DNA from: Acaryochloris sp. CCMEE 5410
GTDB taxonomy: Bacteria; Cyanobacteriota; Cyanobacteriia; Thermosynechococcales; Thermosynechococcaceae
Assembly (NCBI RefSeq): GCF_000238775.2
Contig: NZ_AFEJ02000002.1
Coordinates: forward strand, 1,287,501 to 1,351,500
Length of the DNA stretch: 64,000 nucleotides
Reading direction: 5' to 3'
Position 1 is the stretch's first letter; every line of letters begins with the position of its first letter. The position numbers and the translations under genes are program-made. Under the pieces are notes generated by a model, which saw nothing but the letters and a program-made list of their open reading frames with translations, had not been told where the DNA came from and searched no databases. This document shows positions 38,189 to 47,729 of this stretch, one piece after another.

Positions 38189-39073
38189 ATGAGTAAGAAA
38201 ATTTATGAATTAGTGGATAAGCTGCCCAAAGGGGGCATCACAGTGATGGCCCTCAAGTCCTTAGATAAGTTTGTACCGGGGCAATGGGACAACCTAGTGG
38301 GCTTTGATCACACCATTAAAACGGTCACTGGGGAAACGGATCCGGCGATGGTTCAGGCCATTGGTGAACGGGCCATTACGTTGTTTAATGACAAGGGAGA
38401 GGGCTACCAGCGAGCCTTATGGTTGTATCAGTCGGTGGACTCCGCATCAGGCATGTTGGGAACGGCTGCCCTCGCCAATCGGTTGGGGCAAGATACGTTT
38501 TTAGGCTTTTTGAAGAATATTACCCCTAAGCCAGAAAAGGCCCAGACCATTGATTTGAGCGTCAAATTGGTCACTGAGGTCGTAGCGTTCTGCCATATCA
38601 ACGGTATTCCTGGGGATAGTCTGGGGGATTTTCTCAAATCCTTGGGAGACTATAGTGGCGAATCGATTATGCGCATGGCTGCTTTAGTATCCTTCGATGG
38701 CGTCATTCCCTTGGGAGCGGAGTTTTCTTCAAAGGTGTTGTCCAGTATTAAAGGCATGAGCCCTTCAGACTTAGACAACAACCGCACCTTTAAGGGGGTC
38801 AAAGATGCCATTCCAGGGGATAACTCCAAGGGCAAGTTGGCTTTTATCACTGAGAGTTTTGAGTCTACCCAGGGATGGATGGATAAGTTTGTGGCGGAGA
38901 AAGGGATTACCCAGGGGGGAGTGGTAGATGGGCTATCCCGATTCATTGAGGGGTCCCAAAGCAAGCTCGATTACCTGGGAGCCTTTCTGGATATTTCCGC
39001 CAAGTACTACGAGCATACAGGCGTACAAACCTTAGCTCGACGGTTGATTGAACGATCTTTCGCTGAGTTGTAG
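38189..39073 (+). CDS. Conserved soluble protein of unknown function
   Basis: This 294-residue helical, soluble protein lacks a signal peptide and recognisable catalytic motifs. It begins SKKIYELVDKLPKGGITVMA. I do not recognise a named family, though the composition is that of a real, well-expressed protein. The open frame extends to 38162, but the ATG at 38189 has TGAGGAG 7 nt upstream and is preferred. A hairpin at 39083-39123 closes the transcript. Confidence 0.72.
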   Translation: MSKKIYELVDKLPKGGITVMALKSLDKFVPGQWDNLVGFDHTIKTVTGETDPAMVQAIGERAITLFNDKGEGYQRALWLYQSVDSASGMLGTAALANRLGQDTFLGFLKNITPKPEKAQTIDLSVKLVTEVVAFCHINGIPGDSLGDFLKSLGDYSGESIMRMAALVSFDGVIPLGAEFSSKVLSSIKGMSPSDLDNNRTFKGVKDAIPGDNSKGKLAFITESFESTQGWMDKFVAEKGITQGGVVDGLSRFIEGSQSKLDYLGAFLDISAKYYEHTGVQTLARRLIERSFAEL

Positions 39074-39082
39074 GTCCCAATG

Positions 39083-39123
39083 GCTGCAAGGTCAACTTCA
39101 ACCTAGGGGGTCGACCTTGCAGC
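39083..39123 (+). terminator. Hairpin after the 294-residue unknown gene
   Basis: The arms GCTGCAAGGTC and GACCTTGCAGC (11 bp, perfect) enclose a 19-nt loop, 10 nt after the stop codon. A weak U-run follows only later. Confidence 0.6.
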
Positions 39124-39366
39124 TGGATCTTTGTCAACAATGGTGAGAACTTTCTCGGGGGGTTAAAATTCTTTTCTCCAGGTTAGGTGACCCGTTCAGC
39201 CCGATTAGAGGGGGACCATGGCCTGAAATAATCTTGGTTTTGGTATTTGCGATCGCAAGCATACTCTCAGTAGCCTCAATCAAACCCTACTGCCCTCGCG
39301 AAAAGACCCGCTTTAAATGAGTAGCCGGTTCCGCTAGCCCTAATTTGAGTAGATTAAGCCGTTTGT

Positions 39367-40083
39367 TTAGGTAAAAGATCGGCAATGGGCAAGTAAGGTT
39401 CTAAAGTCATCACCACACAGTTCAAAAATGCTGGCAGCATCTGCAGGGTCGAGTTCTTGTTGCCATCGATGTACGCCTTTGATGGATAAATCACTCTGGC
39501 GCTTATTCCGCGTCGGTCCTAATTGTTGCATTGCAACAGAGGCGATATCAGATGTGCGGATTGGTAGACCCAGATGTTGGCAAAGCCCTTGCAAGGTTTG
39601 CTGAGGCGTTTGGTAGATCTCAACATAGTTAATTAGAGTCAGACGCTCTGGAGCACCATTGATGGCCTGAAGTGCTTGTTGAGCATAGGTGCAAAAAGCT
39701 AAAGAGACTCCGTGCCAGAGAGACTCATGGGGACCAAAGCGTTGATTATCCGCCATCGTGGTCACCGTTGGATCGGAGGATTTTTGGGCTTCGGCAATAG
39801 AGCAATAGACATCCCTGGGATCGCGGACTAAATAGATAATTTGGGTTTGAGGGAAGTCTGCCAAAATGCAATCTAAGCATTCTCCCATTCGGGGACATTT
39901 AACGATGTCGGCTTGGGTCAGCTCTTGATGATATTCGCTAACCTGCCGATAGGCCTTCGCCATGCTTGGATGAAAAATCGCCCATTGCGGATCGTCCAAC
40001 AGTTGAAGATGGGTCATGGTCGCTAGCAGCCTGGCCGTGGCGCTAGTTCCTGAACGATGGAGCCCCGTCACTAAAATTTGCAC
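39367..40083 (-). CDS. Sulfotransferase family protein
   Basis: This 238-residue protein has a 5'-phosphosulfate-binding loop at the start (GLHRSGTSATARLLA) and a 3'-phosphate-binding region (YLVRDPRDVYCSIAEA), both typical of PAPS-dependent sulfotransferases. The acceptor is unknown; in cyanobacteria such enzymes may modify polysaccharides or lipids. It is flanked by unrelated genes. Length is in the usual range of the small bacterial members. Confidence 0.88.
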   Translation of the reverse strand: MQILVTGLHRSGTSATARLLATMTHLQLLDDPQWAIFHPSMAKAYRQVSEYHQELTQADIVKCPRMGECLDCILADFPQTQIIYLVRDPRDVYCSIAEAQKSSDPTVTTMADNQRFGPHESLWHGVSLAFCTYAQQALQAINGAPERLTLINYVEIYQTPQQTLQGLCQHLGLPIRTSDIASVAMQQLGPTRNKRQSDLSIKGVHRWQQELDPADAASIFELCGDDFRTLLAHCRSFT

Positions 40084-40272
40084 GAATAATTTGCCGATTC
40101 AGCCTGAACGATAGTCACGATCTGAACATATCAAGAATTCAGCAATTGAACGATACTTGAGCGTATCGATTTGGTTTGGGGTGACTTATAGGTCAAAATA
40201 GTTAGGGGCACCTTGTGGCCTTGAGGATTGACCTCAGTTCAACCTAGTCTATTGTTCCGGTGAGAAGTGCAG

Positions 40273-40977
40273 ATGGTCTTTCCCGATTCTTTGGAAACGT
40301 CAATATCCCAAGCCGTTGAGGCAACAAAGGCTGCGATCGCAGATCACAAAACCCTGCTTCAGGTTGAAATTGCCATCCCCGAACTCAAGCCTTTGCCCGT
40401 CGCCCAGCAATATCTTAGCCAACTGCCAAACCTAGGTGAGAACGTTAAAGTCTTTTTCTCTGATACGGGGGCAGCGGCCTTAGCCCGTCATCAATGGAAA
40501 GATATTTCCTACGAGTTGCGAGGGATTGAAGAATTAATAGACCCCGTACAGCCTGAAAATGATGCCTTTGTTTTTATTGCCCCTACTCCAGTAGAAGTGG
40601 GTAAGGTAGAGCAAATTTGTAGCCAGGCGGGTGATCGCGTCTGTATTTTGCTGAATCCCAAGCTAGAAGATGTTTCCATTGTCGGGATTGGCATGGCTGG
40701 TCGGACCCTGCGAGAGCGATTTCTCAACAATATTGAATCTTGTTATTCTTTTCTGCCCTTAGAACGGGGAGCCGTGATTCGGTCTTACCCCAGCGAGTGG
40801 CAGATTTGGTGGGCCGAGGGGGAAGAAGATGAGCATCAGATTCTGGCCACAGAAGAAAACCGTCCTTCAGGCGAACGGATCAGTCAGCTTTTGGCGTCAT
40901 TGACGGCAACGGAAGAGATCCGTAAACCCGGTCTATTGGACAATATGCAGCAATTTTGGAAAGCCCTTACCCAGTAA
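40273..40977 (+). CDS. DUF1995 family protein
   Basis: This 234-residue soluble protein matches the DUF1995 family of cyanobacteria and plastids. It starts VFPDSLETSISQAVEATKAA and contains LQVEIAIPELKPLPVAQQYL. Plant homologues include chloroplast proteins linked to photosystem assembly or damage, but no biochemical role is established here. A GTG two codons upstream (40267) is an alternative start. The next gene begins 8 nt later. Confidence 0.85.
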   Translation: MVFPDSLETSISQAVEATKAAIADHKTLLQVEIAIPELKPLPVAQQYLSQLPNLGENVKVFFSDTGAAALARHQWKDISYELRGIEELIDPVQPENDAFVFIAPTPVEVGKVEQICSQAGDRVCILLNPKLEDVSIVGIGMAGRTLRERFLNNIESCYSFLPLERGAVIRSYPSEWQIWWAEGEEDEHQILATEENRPSGERISQLLASLTATEEIRKPGLLDNMQQFWKALTQ

Positions 40978-40985
40978 TCCTCCCC

Positions 40986-41438
40986 ATGATTTCTCCTCGA
41001 CGACTCATGTATGAGCAGTCCGTGGTTTATCGCGGACATCTGATCATTCCCTATATCTATAGTGAGATTGCCCAAACCCCTATCTATGCTTATCGATTGT
41101 TGTCTGAACTCGGTAACCGCAGTGAATGGCATCGAGCTAATAACCCAGCGGGCCTGCACTCCAGTCGCATAGAAGGCATTTTGGATATTGCGAGAGAACA
41201 TTTAGAGGCGGAGGTGTCCGCTATTCCCACCATGGATTACTTTAAGCAGCGCTATATCTACAAGCAAAATTTGGTAATTATTTCAGAGATTGCGGGCAAA
41301 TTCTTTTACGATCACTATCCACCCACTCGGCTAAATAATATTGCCGCTCCTAAGATTTTTTCCAGTGAATTAGCCTGTATCAATTGGGTCAAAGCGGGAT
41401 TGGATCGCAACTTGCAAAAATCTGCCTCTACAATGTAA
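40986..41438 (+). CDS. Conserved cyanobacterial protein of unknown function
   Basis: This 150-residue soluble protein has no signal peptide or known motif. It contains YRGHLIIPYIYSEIAQTPIY and several conserved-looking aromatic residues. The ATG at 40986 lies 8 nt after the DUF1995 stop, so the two are probably one transcript; the longer frame starting at 40956 would overlap that gene. Its 3' end is followed 29 nt later by the argD start. Function is not recognised. Confidence 0.65.
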   Translation: MISPRRLMYEQSVVYRGHLIIPYIYSEIAQTPIYAYRLLSELGNRSEWHRANNPAGLHSSRIEGILDIAREHLEAEVSAIPTMDYFKQRYIYKQNLVIISEIAGKFFYDHYPPTRLNNIAAPKIFSSELACINWVKAGLDRNLQKSASTM

Positions 41439-41467
41439 GTCAACCTTTCGTCCGTGCAGGAGTGCTT

Positions 41468-42730
41468 GTGAGCCCTACTGAACTTGCTCAAGATCCGTCT
41501 GCGGTGTCCGCTCAATCCTTTAATGCCGCCACCTTTGATCAGGATGTAATGACCACTTATGGTCGTTTTCCCATCGCCCTAGAGCGAGGACAAGGCTGTC
41601 GCGTCTGGGACACAGAAGGACGCGAATATCTAGATTTTGTCGCCGGGATTGCCACCTGCACCTTGGGCCACGCCCACCCCGCTCTAGTAGCAGCAGTTAC
41701 GGCCCAAATCCAAACTCTCCACCATGTCTCTAATCTGTATTACATTCCCCCACAGGGTGATCTCGCCCATTGGCTGAACCAGCACTCCTGCGCCGATCGC
41801 GCCTTTTTCTGTAATTCAGGGGCGGAGGCCAACGAAGGGGCCATCAAACTAGCCCGAAAGTATGCCCATACGGTTCTAAATATAGAACAGCCGATCATCT
41901 TGACGGCGGATGCGAGCTTTCATGGCCGGACCCTAGCCACCATAACTGCCACAGCACAACCGAAGTATCAAAAGAATTTTGATCCGCTGGTGCCTGGGTT
42001 TGAGTATGTGCCATTTAATGACTTAGCTGCCCTCAAGGATAAAATCGCCACCCTCGATCACGACCAACGCCGAGTTGCAGCTATTCTTCTGGAACCTTTG
42101 CAGGGGGAAGGAGGGGTGCGCCCCGGACAGATGGAATATTTCCAGGGGGTACGCCAAATCTGCGATCAGACTGGAATCTTGCTGATTCTGGATGAGGTAC
42201 AGGTTGGAATTGGCCGAACCGGAAAACTCTGGGGATATCAGAATCTAGGGATTAAACCGGATGTGTTTACCTTGGCAAAAGGGTTGGCAGGGGGCATCCC
42301 GATTGGGGCCATGCTCAGCAAAGAATTTTGCAGTGTTTTACAACCAGGCGATCATGCCAGCACCTTTGGGGGAAATCCCTTTGCCTGTGCAGCGGCCTTA
42401 GCCGTTCTCGATACGTTGGAATCTGAACATCTACTAGACAATTCCGCCCAGCGAGGGGAACAGTTACGGGCAGGACTGCATATGCTGAAGTCCCAATATC
42501 CACGCCTGATCGCTGAAGTTCGAGGATGGGGGCTGATTAATGGCCTAGTTCTTAAGGATGACATTGAACTTACTTCGATAGAGGTGATCAAAGCCGCTAT
42601 GGAAATAGGTTTACTACTTGTTCCGGCTGGCCCCAAGGTTGTCCGCTTTGTGCCACCTTTAGTTGTGAGTGAGGCAGAAGTGGCTAAAGCCCTGCAAACC
42701 GTCCGGCAAGTTTTGGCTGAAAAGGGTTAA
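41468..42730 (+). CDS. argD: Acetylornithine aminotransferase
   Basis: This 420-residue PLP-dependent class III aminotransferase of arginine biosynthesis converts N-acetylglutamate semialdehyde to acetylornithine. Recognisable are FCNSGAEANEGAIKLARKYA, the cofactor aspartate in LILDEVQVGIGRTG and the Schiff-base lysine in TLAKGLAGGIPIGA. The frame is open to 41384, but the GTG at 41468 has AGGAG 5 nt upstream and gives the normal length; an upstream start would overlap the previous gene. Confidence 0.94.
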   Translation: MSPTELAQDPSAVSAQSFNAATFDQDVMTTYGRFPIALERGQGCRVWDTEGREYLDFVAGIATCTLGHAHPALVAAVTAQIQTLHHVSNLYYIPPQGDLAHWLNQHSCADRAFFCNSGAEANEGAIKLARKYAHTVLNIEQPIILTADASFHGRTLATITATAQPKYQKNFDPLVPGFEYVPFNDLAALKDKIATLDHDQRRVAAILLEPLQGEGGVRPGQMEYFQGVRQICDQTGILLILDEVQVGIGRTGKLWGYQNLGIKPDVFTLAKGLAGGIPIGAMLSKEFCSVLQPGDHASTFGGNPFACAAALAVLDTLESEHLLDNSAQRGEQLRAGLHMLKSQYPRLIAEVRGWGLINGLVLKDDIELTSIEVIKAAMEIGLLLVPAGPKVVRFVPPLVVSEAEVAKALQTVRQVLAEKG

Positions 42731-42961
42731 AGCGATCAGGGATATTGCACTATTCACTCCTTTTGGTCTCTTCCCAGCTTTAAACCATTGAAGCTATAGT
42801 CTTTCCAGTTTGCGAAAATTACCAGGTCTTACAAGGATCTGGTCACCCGAGATAAACAGAATCACTTATTAAGGAGAAAACGTTCTAGGAAGCTCATCTG
42901 CTGATTGTTGCTCGAGTTCAAACCATTTGTTATGCAACAAACGCAGTGTATTCGTTTACCC

Positions 42962-43420
42962 CTATTTCAGTTTCCAAACAATACTCTTTGATGCTGAGGG
43001 ATAACCATTGTAAAAATCCGTTTTGTCGAAGGTATCCTCTCCAGTCATCAATCGATGTTTGAACTTTGCCATAGTTGTATGGGTCAGACAGTAGTTCACC
43101 TCTGGCGCGGACCAGTCGAATAATGTTTCCGCAACGCGTTCACCATCGGGAGTATCTGCGTCCCAATTGAAATGGTCAGACGCTATCATACTAAACGCGA
43201 TCCATTCAACGCTTTCTGGTGTCAGTTCATTAGACAGCACAGCGTCACATAGTTTTACCAAGTGATCACTTATGACATCAAATCCAGTACTGAGGTCTTC
43301 CATGTGATGCCGGATGACGGCACTGGAACTCAGTTGATCTCGTGTACCATCTAGAGCATGCATTAACTCAATCCCTGATGTGAGGCCCTCAAAAAAAGAT
43401 TTTAATATATAGGAATCCAT
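42962..43420 (-). CDS. Small acidic protein of unknown function
   Basis: This 152-residue acidic, soluble protein contains SNELTPESVEWIAFSMIASD and a tail FYNGYPSASKSIVWKLK. No family is recognised. Its size, acidity and isolated place beside an IS element recall immunity proteins of contact-toxin systems, but no toxin gene is nearby and this is only a suggestion. The ATG at 43420 has no strong ribosome-binding site. Confidence 0.55.
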   Translation of the reverse strand: MDSYILKSFFEGLTSGIELMHALDGTRDQLSSSAVIRHHMEDLSTGFDVISDHLVKLCDAVLSNELTPESVEWIAFSMIASDHFNWDADTPDGERVAETLFDWSAPEVNYCLTHTTMAKFKHRLMTGEDTFDKTDFYNGYPSASKSIVWKLK

Positions 43421-43532
43421 ATTAATTGAGCGTGAGAATCAGATAAAAAGCTTATTTTAGATAAATAGCGACAGATTAATCCAGCAAAAGGATAAATTCC
43501 CACCAATAAATTGATTTAAATCTATTCTCATA

Positions 43533-44673
43533 CCAAATCCGATTTATATAACTCCGATATAATGCATAATTAGAGAATGCCAAGAAAACTATATCTCGAA
43601 CCCCATTTTTCGCCTGACGAGCTGAAGTCTCATTATCGAGCCAGCCAAGACCCAGTAGAATCGCGCCGCTGGCATCTGCTGTGGCTCGTCAGTGAGCAAA
43701 CAACGCTAACTCAAGCAGCCCAAGTGGTCGGTCTCAACTACGATTACGCTCGAGAAATCGTCAGGGAGTATAACCACAATGGCGCCCATGGGTTACGCAA
43801 CCGACGCAAAGATAAGCGACCTCATCAATCTCGCAGTCTTCTGACTCAAGACCAATGTGCACAATTGTTGACTCGTCTACAAACCCCACCCGCCGACGGT
43901 GGTCTATGGAACGGCCCCAAAGTAGCCCAGGTCATCGCTCAGATGACAGGAGTCGATAAGGTTTGGCCCCAACGCGGTTGGGACTATCTCAAGCGATTGG
44001 AGCAGTCCCTGCAATGCCCACGTCCTCACCACCGTAAAGGTGAACCAGAGGCCCAAGCCGCTTTTAAAAAACTGCCTAAGTACAAAGCAGAATTGGAGCG
44101 ACGCTACCCTAATGCTCAGGTCGAAGTTTGGTCCTTTGATGAACATCGTTTAGGCCTTAAACCCATTATTCGAAAGATTTGGGCGCCTGTGGGTCAGCGT
44201 CCAATTGCTGAGGTGGACCATCGCTATGAATGGACCTATCTGTATGGATTCGTTCATCCCGCAACTGGCAATACCGAATGGTTCATTCTGCCTCGGGTCA
44301 ATGGAGAATGGTTTAATCAAGCCCTACAAAGCTTTGCTCAGCAAGTTGGAGCGGGAAAGCACAAACAGATTCTTCTCGTTCTCGATGGAGCCGGATGGCA
44401 TACCTGTAAAAATCTGGTGGTACCTAAAGGCATTCATCTGAAGGTTTTACCCCCCTATTCTCCAGAGCTACAGCCCGCTGAACGGTTGTGGCGGCTAGCG
44501 GATGAACCACTGGCCAATCGATGCTTTGAGACCCTGGATGAGTTGGAAGATGTGCTCGAGCAGCGCTGTCGAACTTTAATGACAATGCAATCAGACATTC
44601 AAGCTCTCACTCACTACCATTGGTGGCCAGCTTGACAGATAAGATATTTCGGGGGTTAATGAGTCGGATTTGG
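43533..44673. mobile_element. Intact IS630-type element
   Basis: Inverted ends CCAAATCCGA (43533-43542) and TCGGATTTGG (44664-44673) enclose one intact transposase gene. A TA dinucleotide lies directly outside each end (43531-43532 and 44674-44675), as expected for the TA target duplication of the IS630/Tc1 superfamily. The element looks recent and functional. Confidence 0.85.
43577..44635 (+). CDS. IS630 family transposase (intact)
   Basis: This 352-residue transposase has an N-terminal helix-turn-helix (TTLTQAAQVVGLNYDYAREI), a second DNA-binding region, and a C-terminal DDE integrase-fold domain with catalytic positions in WSFDEHRLGL, LVLDGAGWHT and LPPYSPELQPAERLW (the final Glu). All three acidic residues appear present, so the enzyme should be active. 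The ATG at 43577 lies 44 nt inside the left end. Confidence 0.9.
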   Translation: MPRKLYLEPHFSPDELKSHYRASQDPVESRRWHLLWLVSEQTTLTQAAQVVGLNYDYAREIVREYNHNGAHGLRNRRKDKRPHQSRSLLTQDQCAQLLTRLQTPPADGGLWNGPKVAQVIAQMTGVDKVWPQRGWDYLKRLEQSLQCPRPHHRKGEPEAQAAFKKLPKYKAELERRYPNAQVEVWSFDEHRLGLKPIIRKIWAPVGQRPIAEVDHRYEWTYLYGFVHPATGNTEWFILPRVNGEWFNQALQSFAQQVGAGKHKQILLVLDGAGWHTCKNLVVPKGIHLKVLPPYSPELQPAERLWRLADEPLANRCFETLDELEDVLEQRCRTLMTMQSDIQALTHYHWWPA

Positions 44674-44789
44674 TATCAGTGATGAGTCGTCTCGCATCAT
44701 TAAAAGCTGGGAAACCTCTCCCTTCGCTGCAAGCATACTTTACCTAATGAGATATTGACGCACAGCCCATTCCTGAAGGGAAGCGAATA

Positions 44790-45620
44790 TCACTTTTTCT
44801 GGAACTTCACGGCAATAACCGCATAGTGACGAGGACCAAAATTCCAACGCCAAGGGCCAACGGGTTCTAGGCTTGCCACCTGCTTGCTGAGAACCGGATC
44901 TTGGCGAAAGAGATTGACGATTGCAGCAGGGTTGACGCCATGAAAGAAATTCCCCTGTCGAACCAGCTGCACCAGCACCTGGCTCAGATTCTGTGTGGGG
45001 ACAGTGGGTAAGGGTGGATAGGAATCAGAAGAGACCACATCTGTAATTAGCACCCCAAAGCCACCTGGGTTCATCAGCTTTAGCAATAAGCGCAAATGCC
45101 CTAAACGAATAGCTTGAATCACCGTCACAAACTGAGGATGATCTTCGCCTATGGTATCCACGATACTTTTGATCAACTGACTCAAGAGACAGGTTGAGGC
45201 TACCCCATCAAACGGGCCTGGGAGTTGCTCAAGGCAGTGAGTTGGAGCATCAATACAAGCAGCAATATCCGTCTTTGAAAGGGTTACCTTGGGGGACCAG
45301 TGGGACATCAGATCGAGCATTCCAGTTAAATCAATTCCACCATGCAGATGGATATGCCCCTGATTTGCGAGATTTTGCTTGGCGACCCCCTGGGCTAAGG
45401 CATCTAAGTCAATATCTACAAGGTGAATCTCTTGGTGGGATTGGAGAAGAGTCGTCAAATCTAGATCATTGCAATTGCCAGCTCCCAAAATACACAGACG
45501 AGACGGGTCCGTATCATGCTTTAGTAACCATGTGACTTGACTCCGATGACTTGAAAATGCCTCCCATGCATTACTGCTGTTGAGATTAAAGGCAATTTGG
45601 CGTTGAACGAGTGAGTTCAT
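44790..45620 (-). CDS. Methyltransferase-like protein of unknown substrate
   Basis: This 276-residue protein has a Rossmann-like start similar to SAM-dependent methyltransferases: CILGAGNCNDLDL (motif I) and IHLVDIDLDALAQG (motif II acidic loop), followed by DGVASTCLLSQLI near the post-I region. It ends with GPRHYAVIAVKF. The substrate is not evident, and an enzymatically inactive relative cannot be excluded. It is separate from its neighbours. Confidence 0.65.
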   Translation of the reverse strand: MNSLVQRQIAFNLNSSNAWEAFSSHRSQVTWLLKHDTDPSRLCILGAGNCNDLDLTTLLQSHQEIHLVDIDLDALAQGVAKQNLANQGHIHLHGGIDLTGMLDLMSHWSPKVTLSKTDIAACIDAPTHCLEQLPGPFDGVASTCLLSQLIKSIVDTIGEDHPQFVTVIQAIRLGHLRLLLKLMNPGGFGVLITDVVSSDSYPPLPTVPTQNLSQVLVQLVRQGNFFHGVNPAAIVNLFRQDPVLSKQVASLEPVGPWRWNFGPRHYAVIAVKFQKK

Positions 45621-45753
45621 AGAGGGTGCTATCTCAGGCTAAAAATTCTCTAGCAGCATGTTGAGATTACTCAAACGCTCCCATCCCCATCGGCTCCCGC
45701 ATCTCCCTCCGTATCCACCGAGTGTCTGCTTGAATGGGTTGGGTGAGGCATCA

Positions 45754-46707
45754 CTAGGCGGAGGCTAACTTATTCACTTTTCTCAAGGGTGTTATGGCAG
45801 AAAGTGTAGGTTCATCCATAATCTGAGACGTTGATTTTATAGTGATTTGGGGATTTTTATTAAACATGCGCAGTTGTCCGGCCACGTAGGCATAACTCCG
45901 TTTAGGTGCATTCTCAGTACTAAAGTATCGATTATTGAGTAGATTCACGACTGCTTTACCGCCCGGAGATTCCGTATTCGGGAGATATAAACTGAAGGGC
46001 TGTTTGACCGAGCCAATCTCGATTCGGGCACTCGTGGCGGTGATACGACGGAGCGATCGCAACTCCGTAAACACCACAACCTTCTCCTGATGTTGGGCTC
46101 TCGCCACAATCTCTTCAAAGTCTAATCGGGAGTTGAGCAAGTCTGGCTGGTGAGCTTTATATTGACGAAACCCATCGATAATTTCGGCCCTGAGGCCCCA
46201 CCAAATCCCTAAAGCGGCATAATTATGGATTTTTTCGCCATTTACCGCTAATTGGTCCCACACCCCCAAATTGGCCTGTTGGGCATCCCGTTCCGCCTGT
46301 TGATACCGCTGATGGTACTCAGAAAATGCAGCATTGCCATATTTATTGAAATAGGGGCTGTAACCTTCGCGAATCATCACTTCTTGATAATCCACCCCCT
46401 GTTTATGAATCAGCAACAGCGGACGCCCATAATTATCTTGATAACGGCGATGACAAATCTCAGCGGGTTCCGTGCCAGGATATTCCAAAGTCACCAGATC
46501 CTGAGGCTGAAAAAACCGCTCGGCCCGCTCTTTAGCCTGTTGGCCCCAGGGGGTAATGATCTTATTGCTGCCTGAATTCGATTCTTCTGTTTCTAGGTTA
46601 AGTAGTCGCAGGGACTTCTCTTGGTCCAAATAGGGCAGCAGAACTCGAATGGTATCGCCATCAACTACCCGGACAACAGTTGCTTCTATAGTGGTTCCCA
46701 GAAACAT
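45754..46707 (-). CDS. Thermonuclease (SNase-like) domain protein
   Basis: This 317-residue protein has a staphylococcal-nuclease OB fold at residues about 5-155: VVRVVDGDTIRVLL with the metal-binding Asp, LRLLNLETEES in place of the usual RL-x-GIDTPE, and GRPLLLIHKQGVDYQEVMI with EGYSPYF after it. The C-terminal 150 residues form a separate domain (EEIVARAQHQEKVVVFTELR onwards) that resembles OB-like nucleic-acid-binding folds. No signal peptide is seen, so a cytoplasmic nuclease or a binding-only protein are both possible. Confidence 0.78.
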   Translation of the reverse strand: MFLGTTIEATVVRVVDGDTIRVLLPYLDQEKSLRLLNLETEESNSGSNKIITPWGQQAKERAERFFQPQDLVTLEYPGTEPAEICHRRYQDNYGRPLLLIHKQGVDYQEVMIREGYSPYFNKYGNAAFSEYHQRYQQAERDAQQANLGVWDQLAVNGEKIHNYAALGIWWGLRAEIIDGFRQYKAHQPDLLNSRLDFEEIVARAQHQEKVVVFTELRSLRRITATSARIEIGSVKQPFSLYLPNTESPGGKAVVNLLNNRYFSTENAPKRSYAYVAGQLRMFNKNPQITIKSTSQIMDEPTLSAITPLRKVNKLASA

Positions 46708-46827
46708 AACAAGGACGTTCTGTTTGTAAGTCAGTCATAGCAGATATTGAGAATTTATACCTAGCTTCCAGGGGGCTTCCTCATGAATGTTTACTTGGCG
46801 GCCTATGCCCCCATCCAAAATTCACCC

Positions 46828-46861
46828 AAAAAAACCTCGAGGAGCGTTTTACCCCTCGAGG
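46828..46861 (-). terminator. Rho-independent terminator of the Hsp20 gene
   Basis: On the minus strand the stem CCTCGAGG...CCTCGAGG is followed directly by seven U, a canonical terminator 57 nt after the Hsp20 stop. Confidence 0.85.
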
Positions 46862-46917
46862 CAGGTATTACTAGAACTCGGTCCAGTCAATCGTTAGACC
46901 CAAGGGAGAGCTAGCGG

Positions 46918-47385
46918 TTAGGCGTTGTCAGCCGCATCGATAGCAGGTGACTCACCCGTCAGGTTAACCTTCACCACTTTGTGTTGTTCGGCTTCAACCT
47001 TAGGCAGGGTGAGAGTGAGCAGACCTTGCTCAAAGGACGCATCTACTTTGGTGTTTTGCACTTCCACCGGAAGCTTGGTAGCCCGTTGGAACTGTCCATA
47101 ACGGATGTCGGTGTAGAGGCGCTTGGCACCTTCTGGCAGGTCCTCGGCATGGCGCTGACCCGATAGGGAAACGGACTTTCGAGTCACCTGAATGTCCAAA
47201 TCGTCCGCCTTAACCCCTGGCAAGAAGGCTTTGAGAACCAGGGCATTGCCTTGGTCCCAGACTTCAATCGCAGGGGACCAATTGACGGTGGACGTGTCCG
47301 TATCCAACATGCCGTCGAAGAGGCGATCGAGTTGATGACGGATCGCATCTGCTTCTTCAATCGGATTCCAGTAACGAATCATCAT
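46918..47385 (-). CDS. Small heat-shock protein Hsp20/alpha-crystallin
   Basis: This 155-residue ATP-independent chaperone has the alpha-crystallin domain at about 45-140: WSPAIEVWDQGNALVLKAFL at the start and the GLLTLTLPK-type motif near its end. The open frame reaches back to 47463, but the tandem ATG at 47385 with GAGG upstream matches the family start MIRYWNPIEE. Upstream (47391-47545) there is room for a heat-inducible promoter, though no CIRCE palindrome was found. Confidence 0.92.
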   Translation of the reverse strand: MMIRYWNPIEEADAIRHQLDRLFDGMLDTDTSTVNWSPAIEVWDQGNALVLKAFLPGVKADDLDIQVTRKSVSLSGQRHAEDLPEGAKRLYTDIRYGQFQRATKLPVEVQNTKVDASFEQGLLTLTLPKVEAEQHKVVKVNLTGESPAIDAADNA

Positions 47386-47545
47386 AGTTTTGTACCTCGC
47401 ATTGGCTGTTATCAGTGAAGCGGTAACAACCGCTCTGTTTGTTTCGTTACATCCAATATGCAATACCCAAGGGGTGATCGAAAATCATGAGAACCCTATA
47501 CAGGATGGAGAGAAATCCTCCCCTCATTCCTAGGTCTCGACTAGA

Positions 47546-47590
47546 AAAATTGCGGAGAACCGCCCAAAGATATCGGTTCTCCGCAATTTT
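47546..47590. terminator. Strong two-way terminator between the DJ-1 and Hsp20 genes
   Basis: The 17-bp perfect arms AAAATTGCGGAGAACCG and CGGTTCTCCGCAATTTT end in an A-run on one side and a T-run on the other. It would stop transcription of the DJ-1/PfpI gene before it enters the Hsp20 gene. Confidence 0.85.
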
Positions 47591-47729
47591 GAATCTTCTT
47601 ACTGCTTTCAGCCCACATTGATCGTCTTACTTCGACCGCATGATCAAGTAAACAGTGCTGTCCAATCGCCATTATTGTCCTCCTGCCTCTTAAGAAGAAA
47701 GGGCTGAAAAAGAGGAAGACAATTAGCCC

